Positions 45,387 through 59,150 are shown, numbered from the stretch's first letter. The stretch is 64,000 bases of DNA from Mercurialis annua (GCF_937616625.2 NC_065577.1:22388501-22452500), one strand, 5' to 3'. Notes: generated by a model not told the origin, from the letters alone. A program made the numbers and translations.

Positions 45387-48120
45387 TAATTTTTTTTATT
45401 TGAGTCGTTCGTTGATTCGGTCGTGTTTCGATTCGTATTCGGTTTATATATTAAATTAAATATGTTAAGCTTGTTACAAAAAAAATTAAAATAAGACCAT
45501 GCATGAAACTCATACAATTTTATTATATTTTCTACGTATTAGTGTGGCTCGATTCAATTGTTAATGGCCCATCTATTATTGATATGTTATTTAAATTTTG
45601 AAACAGATGCCTACTGCAACGTTTTTTTTCTCTCTAATTTCATTATATTTATATCGATTGAAACCGTTTTAAAATCCTAAATTTTACCTTCATCATTAGT
45701 AAACCCTAGCCGTCACAGATACCTTCTTTATGCTTTGAAAATCTCATGCCATCGTCCTCTCTTTGAGTCCTGAAATCGGTAAGTTAGTTCGTCTATTTTC
45801 TATTTTTGTTCTATCGCGCAACGTTCTGTATTTTGATTCGTTCCCGTTCGTTTTAGCACCGAATCAAGTTCTATTGGTTTGCTGACGTAGTTAACTCAAT
45901 CTTCTTCGATCCCAAACTTGAATATTCGTTATTCGGCACGTTATTTTCTCCGTACTAAGCGCCGTCGTTTTACCGTTTCTGAATGTCATTGGATGCATTG
46001 ATTGTAGTGGTTTACTTCGATTCTTATTGTCTTTACTGATATGATTCTTATTGTGTACGTGCTATTCTCATGTTCGTTATTGACTATCGTTTGCATTCTT
46101 CAATTTACGTTAATCGACCATTTTTCTCGTCGATATAGGCTGCCGTCGTTGTTTATATTGTTGTCGTTGTTTGTAATTCCCAAATGCATGTGTTATTGTT
46201 ATTCTTGATGAACTTTGGTTGCCGATGCATTGGTTGTTCACATTCTTGGATTCATTTGTTTACCATGTCCATGAGTATTCTTTTATAATGAAAGTTTAGC
46301 TGAAGTTGTTTATTCAAATGGGTTTTATGATGTGGCTTCTTCATTGTTTAGGCGTCAATTATTGTTTTTTCAAATGTTATTTGGTTTTTGGAAATTGTTG
46401 AATTCGGCCATATTATTTTTGAATTTTTTATTTATTTTCTATTTGAATTGTTATTTGTGATTGAGCTCTTGATTTCATAATGATTTGGGCCTTTTTAATC
46501 CATCACTGTTGGTTGGGTTCTTTATGTTCTTAGTAAAGGGTATTATTATCGGTTTTACATTGACCTATGATTATCATTTTGATTTCTAAAGTTCTCATCG
46601 ATAACATTAATTGTACACCTAAAAAAATATTAGTTTCGTTCCTAATTTAAATTGTTTTGACTATAATAATTTAAAAACGATAATTATGCTATAACCTATA
46701 ATTTTATAACTACTCGAATAATGGTCAATTTTAAATTATTGGTTTGGTGTGCCAATTTGGCTAAGTTATACTTTTAAATCATTTTCTTTAATTGTGCTGG
46801 CTAAATAATTAATTTTAGATATCGGTTACTTGAGCCTAATGCTATTGAGTTGCATTTTAATCATTATTAATCATCATTTTATCAAAATTATTATTTTTGA
46901 TATTATAATCTGTGGATTATATTTTTGATAAAATGTTTGGGCCGGGTTAGACATTGGTCGCCCGAAAAGGGAGAAGAAATTGAGCTACGCGTTGACTCAG
47001 TTGATTCACTAAGTTGGAATTATTAAATTGGATATATTTTTATTTATTTTAAAACGGAAACTCAATAGACTGGAATTATTATGGCATTATAATTTATTTG
47101 AGAATTGTGTTATTCTGTGTAATTATTATCTGTCTTATTATTTGTGCTAGTACTACGTGGTGTCTAGTATTCTTAGAGTTAGGGGTTGGAGTGTTTTTAA
47201 CTTATGATTTATTTATTAGACTCTTCGACTACTCGCGCTCCGAAGTCGAACCAGGGTTAGCTGTTTGTCAAAGTTTCACGTGGATAAGCAAGCAGTGAGT
47301 TTGTAGTGCTATTTACCGCTTTATTAAGTACCGCAATTTATTCGTATTATAAATATTTTCGAACTGTTTTAAACGATTATGGATCTGGATTGAAACGAGC
47401 TGCTCGATAAGCTTGTATCGAGACTTTGTGCACCGATAAGTACTATAGGATCGGCAAACTGATGTCTTGCTTACGCTAGTATATGAAGAGGATCTGTTCC
47501 TGTCCACTCTGGGTTTTTCAGTATGTTATGTCATACTTACGCTGGGATCATTTCAATATTGTTATTCCATAATCATATTATATTAGTATAAAAGGTTTTG
47601 ATTTAAGGGTTTTAAACTTATTAAATGTAAATAGTATTGCGAACTCATCTCAGTATATCTGACCCCGTTGTTTTCTCAATTTTTTCGAGGTTTATGATTT
47701 GAAAGCTTGATCATCTCCAATTCTTGATTCTTAGAGATTTTTATGTCAATAAAACTAGTCTAGTGTTTTAAACTCTTAAACGGAAGTAGAAATAGTATTT
47801 ACTTTGATTATCGTAATTTGGATTGTCGGATTGGTCCGATTGTTTATTATTACCTTTGGCATGTATACTCAGGATTTATTCGTTATATATAAGGCATGCT
47901 GTTGAGACTCGGTTCAGCTTAGCATTTCAGATATTTCAGTTGTTTATATTAGAACTGTGATATAAATTGATAGACCTAGTTGGAGTCTCGGTTGCCCCTG
48001 AGCAGTGTTTTTCTGCAGGTTTATATGTTTGATTATTTTCCGCGAGGCTTGCTACGGGTTTTGGTACGACCATACCCATAACCTAGCGCCGGTCGCGATC
48101 CATGAAATTGGGTCGTGACA
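45261..48120 (+). mobile_element. 3' LTR of element 2 (Tekay-like)
   Basis: 2860 bp from TGTAATATCCCG to GGGTCGTGACA. It shares its 3' half with the LTR at 3542-6845. AAACCCTAGCCGTC at 45701-45714 marks the likely transcript start region, shared with the LTR at 62536-63790. The frames at 47098-47298 and 47313-47507 are LTR by-products. Confidence 0.85.
45348..45385 (+). repeat. (TTA)n microsatellite in element 2 LTR
   Basis: About 12 uninterrupted trinucleotides. Confidence 0.9.
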
Positions 48121-48802
48121 CTGGATCTGCAGTTAGATCGGGTGCAAATCTGCTCACTCTAGTGAACTCAGTCACAAACTCTTGCACAGACCGATTGCCC
48201 CTAATCAGGATTAGCCATTGGTTACGATAGCTCTCCGTCACCGCAAACGGTAAGAAATATTCCTATAGCGATTCACAAACTCAGCCCAAGTCATAGTGTC
48301 CATGGTTGGCTGAATATGATGCTGAAACCAATCTTTCGCGGGTCCTCGCATAGACATTTCCACCATGATGATGGTTTGTCTCTTGTTAGCTTGTAAACGT
48401 CGAGCATTACGTTTTATTTCCTCTAGGAAGTCCAGAGCATCATTAGAGCCGTCAAACTTAGTTGGCTTAAGGCGCATATAAGCCAAGACGATGTTTCGAT
48501 CAGTGAGCAACATTACGTAACTGTTGCTGCTGTACTTGTTCACGGTGCATATTTTGCACTTCAACCTGATTGGCTTGCATAGCCGCAATTCCCGAAAGAA
48601 ATTGATTTAGGTCAAAACCTATAACACTAGGTTGTTGGGCTTGCGCTTGCACTTGAGGTGCCTGAGCATTGGCCTCTTGGCCACCACCTCCTCCATGAAC
48701 AGAAGACTCGTCTTGAGCTTCTGGGAGTACATTATTTGCTCCTTCAATAACATCTCGTGCTGCAGCGGCAACTCGTTCTTCTTCTTGTCGTTGGTCAGAC
48801 AT
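48121..48802 (-). pseudogene. Gag of a Tekay-like chromovirus (element 3), truncated and frameshifted
   Basis: The start is chosen at 48802 (MSDQRQEEERVAAAARDV), because the upstream codons of the longer frame belong to the leader. The N-terminal part is Gln- and Gly-rich (around VQAQAQQPSV, then FLSGIAAMQANQ). A frameshift near 48500 leads into the Gag domain: RLKPTKFDGSNDALDFLEEI, then GPAKDWFQHHIQPTMDTMTW and EFVNRYRN. A second shift allows VTESYRNQWL, SVQEFVTEFTRVSRFAPDLTA to be read down to 48121. There it is cut by the 3' end of element 2. Everything after mid-Gag is missing. Confidence 0.88.
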
Positions 48803-49059
48803 CCTGACCAAGACAAACAACATTACATAGCCGCATAAACGCATATCATCGCAAATATAATTCGTATATAACGCGCATCTTGTTACATACAAACAAACAC
48901 ACTTACGACAGACTTATATCCTAGAGGGAAAGCCGAAAGTTTGAAAATCAAACAAATACGTAACAAAGACAAGACTCGAGTCCTATGTGCTGCAGTAGAA
49001 TCCTAGGAATTCTTAATCACATAACACTTAACCGAAATAAGCAATGGTAACTAAACCAT

Positions 49060-49071
49060 GCTCTGATACTA
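49060..49071 (-). promoter_or_regulatory. Primer binding site of element 3
   Basis: The minus strand reads TAGTATCAGAGC, one mismatch from the Met-tRNA complement, four bases from the LTR end. Confidence 0.8.
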
Positions 49072-49075
49072 ACAT

Positions 49076-51034
49076 TGTCACGACCCAATTTTATGGGTCG
49101 AGACCGGCACTAGAGAATGGGAGTGGTTGCTCCGAAACCCGTAGCAAGCCTAAAAATATAAAACAATTTTTCTCAAACATCGTACGTCATGCATGACAAG
49201 CATTAACATGTGTCATGCTACAAATATGCCAGGCTATACATGTCATCTGGCAGTCACAAACGGTTACAACGTAGAAGCATAATATATACATATGTTCAAA
49301 AACATCAGAGTTATATATACAGAAACCATTTGATACAAAATAAAACACAACATCTATCTACTACAGCTGTAAGAGTAAAGTACTATTTCTTTACATACTT
49401 TCAAAAATATCAAACTTCTGGATCAAGGATAGAAGTCCGCTGCTTCAAAACTTATTTCACCTGAGAGGGAAAGCTGTGAGGGGTCAGTATATGAATATAC
49501 TGAGTGAGTTCATATATTTACTAATAAGTATTTCTATAAAACATAAAACAATGCAGTAGCGTTTAAATCACATGTAATTAAGCATAAGATCTGATTGAAA
49601 CCCTAATCCTTGAACATGCCAAACATATATGATCAAATAATACTGATCCAAATGGTCCGACCCGGGAGTAATTCTAAATCAACCATGTCAGCAGCGACCA
49701 ATCTCTTAATCCCAAATGGTGGGTTCAACCCACTAGATACGGGGCTCAGGATACTTTAACCGAGTTCAATCTCGTATCGACATTCATAAATGTCCAACTT
49801 AAAAAATTTGTATTCATAATCAAGTTTACAACTGTATCATATCAAAACTGGTGATCACGCAGTCCTATTGTCGCCCAATAGGTAGCACGTTCCATCGGAT
49901 CAATACTGGTTTCAAATCAAAATGTATGCAATTCATATAAAGAATTTGCATTGAAAATATTCAAATCATAAGTAAAGCAATATTAAATATTTGCTTGTAT
50001 AAATACTTCAAAAGTAAATTTATATAAACTCACTGAAAACGCTTATCCAAAAATACTTCGGTGCTCAGAAAAGTCAAGCTTCTCGAGCTCCCTATCCAGC
50101 TGCCTCTTGTCTCGGCGGCTCTAAAACGATTTCAATTAAAAAGACTCATATAAGAAACCTATTCTAAGATTGACTCTAGACTCGAGGCACAACACGCTAA
50201 ACTTATTAACCGTCGTGCTTTTCATGTGTATATTCCGATAAACGGTATCTAACTCATTTACGGTTCGTATATCTCTTCTAAATCAATTCTCGTTTAACCT
50301 CGATAGGTTAACGATTCAAAATAATCAATTGTCAATCGATAAGTAATCGATTTCAATCTCGATACGCGAATACGAAACGGAGTTCCAAAACAAAACTATA
50401 ACACACTAATAACACGAAATCTAAACTCGAAACGCCCAAAATAGATCCTAATATTGTTAAAACGATAAAAACGTTCCGTGGCCTAAAACTTTAACTCGAT
50501 ATATCATCCAAAATATTCAATCAAACGGCAAAACGACATACTTACCGTGATTCTTCTTCAAAATATGTTCGATTCGAGCTATAGAACGTCAGAAACGGAA
50601 TCGTGCGACGAAACAGTGATGATCGATGAAAGAAAATGAAAGATGAAGATGATGACTTCTGGATCCTTCATCTGAAGGAATTCTTATACATATAACGGCT
50701 AATTTGCACTTTGGTCCTTGAATCTTTTCAAAAGTTACAATTTAGTCCAAAATTTATCCGCGTCCAAATTTTAAACGATCTCCGATTGACTCGTAAATTT
50801 TACCATAAATACAATAAATTATTTCGCGGACTTTGGCAAAATAATCATTATCACGGGATTTATAATTTATTTTATATTAATTTTCAAAGTTATTTCCTTA
50901 AATTCCGCTAATTCGATCAATAACATTTATTCTAAATTTCTGATATAATTAAATTAAATTCTTCTTAATTTGATTTATCGGAATTCACGACACGTGGCAC
51001 GACCAAATTATTCTAAAAATATTTGGGGTATTAC
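49076..51034 (-). mobile_element. 5' LTR of element 3 (Tekay-like)
   Basis: About 1960 bp. It ends GGGTCGTGACA on the minus strand and begins near GTAATACCCC (complement of 51025-51034), where satellite block D starts. Its terminus and the leader beyond it match the LTR at 62536-63790 and its leader, so these two belong to one family. Confidence 0.85.
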
Positions 51035-51035
51035 T

Positions 51036-51990
51036 CAAATCTTTACGTTTCACCTTTTTAGCGATCTAAGCAAAAAGTTTAAAACGTTACAAAACCAATC
51101 CAAACGTTTAAAACGCAACGAAAGAAATCCAAACGTTTCACCTTTTTAGTGATTTAAGCCAATCATTTATAAACGTTACAAACCAAATCCAAACGTTTCA
51201 CCTTTTTAGCGATTTAAGCCAAACGTTTACAAACGTTATGAAACAAAACCAAACATTTCACCTTCTTAGCTATTTAAGCCAAATGTTTAAAAACATTACG
51301 AAACAAAACCAAACGTTTCACCTTTTTAGCGATTGAAGCCTAAAATTTACAAACGTTACGAAACAAATCCAAACGTTTCACCTTATTAGCGATTGAAGCC
51401 AAACGTTTACAAATATTACGAAACAAATTCAAACGTTTCACCTTTTTAGCGATTTAAGCCAAACGTATATAAACGTTACGGAACAAATCCAAATGTTTCA
51501 CATTTTTAGCGATTTAAGCCAAATGTTTACAAATGTTATGAAACAAATACAAACGTTTCACCTTTTTAGCGATTTAAGGCAAACGTTCGCAAATGTTACG
51601 AAACAAAACCCAACGTTTCCCCTTTTTAGCGGTTTAAGCCAAACGTTTAAAACGTTACAAAATCAATCCAAACGTTACGAAACAAATCAAAACGTTTCAC
51701 CTTTTTAGCGATTTAAGCCAAACATTTACAAACGTTACAAAATAAATCCAAACGTTTCACCTTTTTTGCTATTTAAGCCAAACGTTTACAAACATTATGA
51801 AACAAATCCAAACGTTTCACTTTTTCGTGATTTAATCCAAATGTTTAAAACGTTACAAAACCAATCTAAACGTTTAAAATGCTACGAAACAAATCCAAAC
51901 GTTTCACGTTTCACCTTTTTAGCGATTTAAGCCAAACGTTTACAAATGTTACAAAACAAATCTAAACGTTTCACCTTTTTAGCAACTTAA
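51036..51990 (+). repeat. 60-bp satellite, block D
   Basis: About 16 forward monomers in regular phase, including near-consensus copies. It is bounded by the LTR of element 3 on the left and by an LTR-like sequence beginning TGATAAGACTAC on the right. Confidence 0.9.
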
Positions 51991-53500
51991 GTGATAAGAC
52001 TACATTTTATGTAATTTTTATATTACTTTTAATTCGTATTGTAATCCTTTTTACAGAAAATAGAGGCATTTTTAGTTACTTGTACTCTTTTTATAGTTTT
52101 TAATGTAAAATGTACATAATTAACATTTGTATAGTATTTTTGAATAAAACATAGCGTAATTGGAGAAATAATCAAGTCAGACTGATTTTGGTCAAAAATA
52201 AGACAGTCAACCAAAGCCCGACTCATACCGGTCACAAACCAGTCAAACTGGAGCAAAGAAACCGAACCAGAGTCTCAATCGGTGCTTGACCGGCCCCGAT
52301 ATCAGACTGGTTCAGGGTCGGTCAAGCTTCTGCCTATAAAAAAAAGTTAACCGGTGCTCGACACCAAACCGGTTCAAGGCCGACTGACACTCTGAATATG
52401 GTCAAATCATCCGTTCTGGACACTTCCGGAAGCCTTGCTAGGTACATATTGACACTCATATGAACATATCATGTGTTCACACTCAAGATGGGATTTTTCC
52501 TTGGCTTGCACATAAAAAAAATGACCTTTGTCAATTGCTCCATCTCATTATGGAAATGAGACTTGCAAGCTTGACTCCTATCAAACCATACAAGGCAAGA
52601 AAGAGATCAAGCTTGGATCCCACTCAAGATGAGCTAAGGAAAGAAAATCTTGCAAGACTTGGCTACCACTCCTTTTATACTTATAAATAGGACACATTTG
52701 TGTAGAGAAAAACCATTCACTTACACTTTCAATTGTGTAACCATTTATTCTAAGATAGTTCTTATCAATCATTATTATCTTTTCATTTCTCCTCTCATAT
52801 GTTCTCAAGGGACAACAATTACATTGTTATTTTTAAACTAGGATTGCTAAACCTATAAACTAAGATTAGGGATGTATCCTAGTTGAAGGGAAAGTCTTGA
52901 TTATGTATTAGTGCATCTCAGTAATGTTGTTAAATCTCTTATAATGATCATGATCATGAATATTAAGATTAGCTATTTTAATATTTTTATCCTAGAATGT
53001 ATGTGAAGGACCTATCGGTGAAGCATGAATTTGGATCTAGAGATTTAAACACAATTCACTTAAGAATAGAGATATGTCTAAGGAATTGTGATGGCGCTAA
53101 TTGTTTTGCTTAATGGGTTTAATTAAGGCTTAATTACTAAAAAAACCCTCACCTTTAACTTTTTTTTCGTTTATACCCTGACCTAGAAACATTATCACAT
53201 ATACTCTTGAGCTTGTCTTTATGTTTCACCTCTACCCTCGAGGTATTAAATTTAGCTATTTTTATTTAAAAAAAGTTTAAAATAGTCCTTCATTTTTAGT
53301 ATATATTCTAATTACACGTCAATGTTATTAATTATACAAAAACACCTTCTTCTTTAATAAAATCAATTAATCATAATTATTTAATTTTTCCCGACCTACA
53401 ACCGTACTCCAATTTTAGAATACGCTATCAAAATTAAAAACCGTAAAAAAACTCTTTAAAAAAATCAAATTAATTTTTTTAAAAAACAAAATCTCACCCA
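51991..53500 (+). mobile_element. LTR-like sequence with TATA box, family unknown
   Basis: It begins TGATAAGAC at the satellite edge. A GC-richer stretch at 52180-52380 has repeated ACCGGT/ACTGGTT words. CTTATAAATAGGACAC (TATAAATA at 52682-52689) is followed by leader-like text. No coding frame is recognised, and the frames of 60-75 codons here are not credible. After about 53130 the character changes to a C/A-rich non-coding stretch. The right end is uncertain. Confidence 0.4.
52682..52689 (+). promoter_or_regulatory. TATA box
   Basis: TATAAATA in the context CTTATAAATAGGACAC. Confidence 0.45.
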
Positions 53501-53510
53501 CCGCCACCGT

Positions 53511-53615
53511 CCTCCTTCCATGGAAGGAGGAACTGTCGTCCTCCTTCCACGGAAGGAGGAAAAATGTTCCTCCTTCCATGGAGGAACACACTGTTCCTCC
53601 ATGGAAACGAGGAAC
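53511..53615. repeat. Cluster of four palindromes based on CCTCCTTCCATGGAAGGAGG
   Basis: A perfect 20-bp palindrome at 53511-53530 is followed by a version with one changed centre base at 53540-53559. Two shorter inverted repeats, with arms GTTCCTCC/GGAGGAAC or a close variant, follow at 53566-53587 and 53593-53615. Open frames on both strands result from this symmetry. Confidence 0.85.
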
Positions 53616-56399
53616 ACTCAAATGTTTCACCTTTTTATCAATTTAAGCCAAACATTAACAAACGTTACGACACCATTCCAAATGTTTAGGAAACAAATCC
53701 AAACATATTTTTAGCGATTTAAGCCAAACGTTTACAAACGTTACGAAATTAATCCAAACGTTTTCCCTTTTTAGAAATTTAAGATAAAAGTTTAAAACGT
53801 TACAAAACCAATCCAAACGTTTAAAATGAAACGAAACAAATTCAAACGTTTCATCATTTTAGCCATTTCAGACAAACGTTTACAAACGTTACAAAACAAA
53901 TCCAAACATTTGTAAACGTTTACAAAACCAAACGTTTCCCCTTTTAGCGATATAAGGCAAACGTTTACAAACGTTGTAAAACAAATCCAAGCATTTCACC
54001 TTTTCAGCAATTTAAGCCAATCGTTTACAAACGTTATGAAACAAATTCAAGCGTTTCACCTTTTTAGCGATTTAAGCCAAACATTTACAAAAATTACGAA
54101 ACAAAATCAAACGTTTCACCTTTTTAGCGAATTAAGCCAAACGTTTACAAACGTTACGAAACAAATCCAAACGTTTCACCTTTTTAGCGATTTAAGCCAA
54201 ATGTTTACACACGTTACGAAACAAATCCAAACGTTTCACCTTTTTAGCAATTTAAGCCAAAAGTTTACAAGCGTTACGAAACAAATCCAAGCGTTTCACC
54301 TTTTTAGCGATTTAAATCAAACGTTTAAAAACGTTATGAGACGAATCCAAACATTTCCACTTTTTTAGCGATTTAAGACAAACATTTTCAAACGTTAAGA
54401 AACAAACCAAACGTTTATAACGATACAAAACAAATCCAAACGTTTCACATTTTTAGCGATTTAAGCCAAATGTTTACAAATGTTACGGAACAAAACCAAA
54501 CGTTTCGTATTTTTAGCGATTTAAGCAAAACGGTTACAAACGTTACGAAACATATCCTGGCGTTTTACCTTTTTAGCGATTTAAGCCAAACGTTTCCATA
54601 AGTTACGAAACAAATCCAAGCGTTTCACCTTATTAGCAATTTAAGCCAAACGTTTACAAACATTACGAAACAAATCCAAATGTTTCACCTTTTTCGCAAT
54701 TTAAGATAAACGTTTACAAACGTTACGAAACAAGGCCAAACGTTTAACCTTTTTCGCGATTTAAGCCAAATCTTTAAAACGTTACGAAATAAATCAAAAC
54801 GTTTACAAACATTACGGAACAAAAATAAACGTTTCCCATTTTTAGCAATTCAAGCCAAACAATTACAAAGGTTACGAAATAAATCCATATGTTTCCCCTT
54901 TTTAGCGATTGAAGCTAAACGTTTACAAACGTTAAGAAAAAAATCCAAACGTTTCCCCATTTTAGCGATTTAAGCCAAACGTTTACAAAAGTTACGAAAC
55001 AAATCCAAAAGTTTACAAACATTACGGAACAAAAATAAACTTTTCACATTTTGAGCGATTTGAAGCAAAATGTTTACAAACGTTAAGAAACAAATCCAAA
55101 CGTTTCCCAATTTTAGCGATCTAAGCCAAACGTTTATAAACATAACGAAACAAAACCAAACCAAACGTTTAAAAACGTTACAAAACAAATCCAAATGTTT
55201 ACAAACGTTACAAAACAAATCCAAACGTTTCCCCATTTTAGCAACTTAATCCCAAACGTTTAGAAACGTTACGAAACAAATCCAAATGTTTCACTTGTTT
55301 AGCGATTTAAGCCAAAGGTTTACAAACGCTACGAAAAAATCCAAACGTTTCCATTTTAGTGATTTAAGCCAAACGTTTACAAACGTTTCAAAACAAATCC
55401 AAATGTTTCCCCTTTTTTGCAATTGAAGCCAAACATTTACAAACATTACGAAACAAATCCAAACGTCTCACCTTTTTAGCGATTTAAGCCAAACGTTTAC
55501 AAACGTTATGAAACAAATCCAAGCGTTTCACCTTTTTAGCGATATATGTCAAACGTTTACAAATGTTATGAAACAAATCCAAACCTTTCACCTTTTTAGC
55601 GATTTAAGCCGAACATTTACAAACTTTACGAAACAAATCCAAACGTTTCCCCATTTTAGCGATTGAAGCCAAACGTTTACAAACGTTGCGAAACAAATTC
55701 AAACGTTTCCCCTTTTTAGCGATTGAAGCCAAATGTTTACAAACGTTACGAAACAAATCCAAATGTTTCACTTTTTTAGCGATTTAAGCCAAACGTTTAC
55801 AATGGATACGAAACAAATCCAAATGTATCACCTTTTTAGCAATTTAAGCCAAACATTTACAAACGTTACGAAACAAATCCAAACGTTTCACCTTTGTAGC
55901 GATTTAAGAAAAACGTTTCCAAATGTTGCGAAACAAATCCAAACGTTTCTCCTTTTTAGTCATTTTGGCCAAGCGTTTACAAACGTTACGAAATTAATTC
56001 AAATGTTTCCCCTTTTTAGCGAATGAAGCCAAACGTTTACAAACGTTATGAAATAAATCCAAACGTTTCACCTTTTAGCGATTTAAGCCAAACGTTTACA
56101 AAGGTTAGGAAACAAATCCAAACGTTTCTTTTTAGCGATTTAAGCCAAACGTTTACAAAGGTTACGAAACAAATCCAAATGTTTCACCTTTTTAGCAATT
56201 TAAGCCAAACATTTACTAACATTACAAACAAATCCAAGAGTTTCACCTTTTAGCAATTTAAGCCAAACATTTACAAACGTTGCGAAACAAATCCATACGT
56301 TTCGCCTTTTTAGCGATTTAAGCCAAACGTTTACAAACGTTGCGAAACAAATCAAAACATTTCCCCTCTTTAGCGATTTAAGCCAAACGTTTACAAACG

Positions 56400-59150
56400 T
56401 TCCGAAACATATCCAAACGTTTCCCCTCTTTAGCGAATTAAGCCAAACGTTTACAAACGTTACGAAACAAATCCAAACGTTTCACCTTTTTAGCGATGTA
56501 AGCCAAACGTTTACAAAGGTTACGAAACAAATCCAAATGTTTCAACTTTTTAGCAATTTAAGCCAAACGTTTACAAACGTTACGAAACAAATCCAAGCGT
56601 TTCACCTTTTTAGCAGTTTAAGACAAACGTTTACAAACGCTACGAAACAAATCCAAGCGTTTCACCTTTTTAGCAATTTAAGCCAAACGTTTACAAAAGT
56701 TACCAACAAATCCAAATGTTTCCCCTTTTTAGCGGTTAAAGACAAACGTTTACAAACGTTACCAAAACAAATCCAAACGTTTCACCTTTTTAGCGATTTA
56801 AGCCAAACGTTTACAAACATTATGAAACGAATCCAAACGTTTCCGCTTTTTTAGCGATTTAAGACAAACATTTTCAAACGTTAAGAAACAAACCAAACGT
56901 TTAAAACGTTACCAAACAAATCCAAACGTTTCACATTTTTAACGATTTAAGCCAAATGTTTACAAATGTTACGGAACAAAACCAAACGTTTCACATTTTT
57001 AGCGATTTAAGCAAAACGGTTACAAACGTTACGAAACATATCCAAGCTTTTTACCTTTTTAGCGATTTAAGCCAAACGTTTCCAAAATTACGAAACAAAT
57101 CCAAGCGTTTCACCTTATTAGCTATTTAAGCCAACCATTTACAAACATTACGAAACAAATCCAAATGTTTCACTTTTTTCGCAATTTAAGACAAACGCTT
57201 ACAAACGTTACGAAACAAAACCAAACGTTTAACCTTTTTAGCGATTTAAGCCAAATCTTTAAAACGTTACGAAATAAATCAAGACATTTACAAACATTAC
57301 GGAACAAAAATAAACGTTTCCCATTTTTAGCAATTTAAGCCAAACGTTTACAAACGTTATGAAATAAATCTATACGTTTCCCCTTTTTAGCGATTTAAAG
57401 CAAAACGTTTACAAACGTTAAGAAACAAATCCAAACGTTTCCCAATTTTAGCGATCGAAGCCAAAAGTTTATAAACGTTACGAAACAAAACCAAACGTTT
57501 ACAAACGTTACAAAACAAATCCAAATGTTTACAAACGTTACAAAAAAAATCAAAACGTTTCCCCATTTTAGCAATTTAAGCACAAACGTTTAGAAACGTT
57601 ACGAAACAAATCCAAATGTTTCACCTGTTTAGCGATTTAAGCCAAAGGTTTACAAATGCTACGAAAAAAGCCAAATGTTTCCATTTTAGGGATTTAAGCC
57701 AAACGTTTACAAACGTTTCAAAACAAATCCAAAGGTTTTCCCTTTTTTGCAATTGATGCCAAACGTTTACAAACGTTACGAAACAAATCCAAACGTTTCC
57801 CCTCTTTAGCGATTTAAGCCAAACGTTTACAAACGTTACGAAACAAATCCAAACGTGTTACCTTTTTAGCGATGTAAGCCAAACGTTTACAAAGGTTATG
57901 AAACAAATCCAAATGTTTCAACTTTTTAGCAATTTAAGCCAAACGTTTATAAACGTTACGAAACAAATCCAAGCGTTTCACCTTTTTAGCAGTTTAAGCC
58001 AAACGTTTACAAACGCTACGAAACAAATCCAAGCGTTTTACCTTTTAGCAATTTAAGCCAAACGTTTACAAAAGTTACCAACAAATCCAAACGTTTCCCC
58101 TTTTTAGCGATTAAAGACAAACGTTTACAAACGTTACCAAAACAAATCCAAACGTTTCACCTTTTTAGCGATTTAAGCCAAACGTTTACAAACGTTATGA
58201 AACGAATCCAAACGTTTCCGCTTTTTTAGCGATTTAAGACAAACATTTTCAAACGTTAAGAAACAAACCAAACGTTTAAAACGTTACCAAACAAATCCAA
58301 ACGTTTCACATTTTTAGCGATTTAAGCCAAATGTTTATAAATGTTACGGAACAAAACCAAACGTTTCACATTTTTAGCGATTTCAGCAAAACGGTTACAA
58401 ACGTTACGAAACATATCCAAGTTTTTTACCTTTTTAGCGATTTAAGCCAAACGATTCCAAAAGTTACGAAACAAATCCAAGCGTTTCACCTTATTAGCAA
58501 TTTAAGCCAAACGTTTACAAACATTACGAAACAAATCCAAATGTTTCACCTTTTTCGCAATTTAAGACAAACGCTTACAAACGTTACAAAACAAAACCAA
58601 ACGTTTAACCTTTTTAGCGATTTAAGCCAAATCTTTAAAATGTTACGAAATAAATTAAAACGTTTACAAACATTACGGAACAAAAATAAATGTTTCCTAT
58701 TTTTAGCAATTTAAGCCAAACGTTTACAAATGTTATGAAATAAATCCTTACGTTTCCCCTTTTTAGCGATTGAAGCTACACGTTTACAAACGTTAGGAAA
58801 AAAATCCAAACGTTTCCCCATTTTAGCGATTTAAGCCAAACGTTTACAAAAGTTACGAAACAAATCCAAACGTTTACAAACATTACAGAACAAAAACAAA
58901 CTTTTCACATTTTCAGCCATTTGAAGCAAAACGTTTACAAACGTTAAGAAACAAATCCAAACGTTTCCCAATTTTAGCGATCTAAGCCAAACTTTTATAA
59001 ACGTTACGAAACAAAACCAAACATTTACAAACGTTACAAAACAAATCCGAATGTTTACAAACGTTACAAATCAAATCCAAAAATTTCCCCATTTCAGCAA
59101 TTTAAGCCCAAACGTTTAGAAACGTTACGAAACAAATCCAAATGTTTCAC
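56400..59150 (+). repeat. Higher-order duplication, two ~1375-bp units of satellite
   Basis: Rare variants recur at the same spacing. GCGATGTAAGCC is at 56493 and 57869 (1376 bp). GCGATTTAAGACAAACATTT is at 56854 and 58229 (1375 bp). GCAAAACGGTTACAAACG is near 57012 and 58387. That is about 23 monomers per unit. A more diverged third copy of part of the unit starts near 54350 (same variants at 54368 and 54531). Confidence 0.85.

Noticed and set aside
53415..53714. Small proteins encoded across the palindrome cluster
   Set aside because: Symmetric frames on both strands come from the palindromes, and one runs into satellite.
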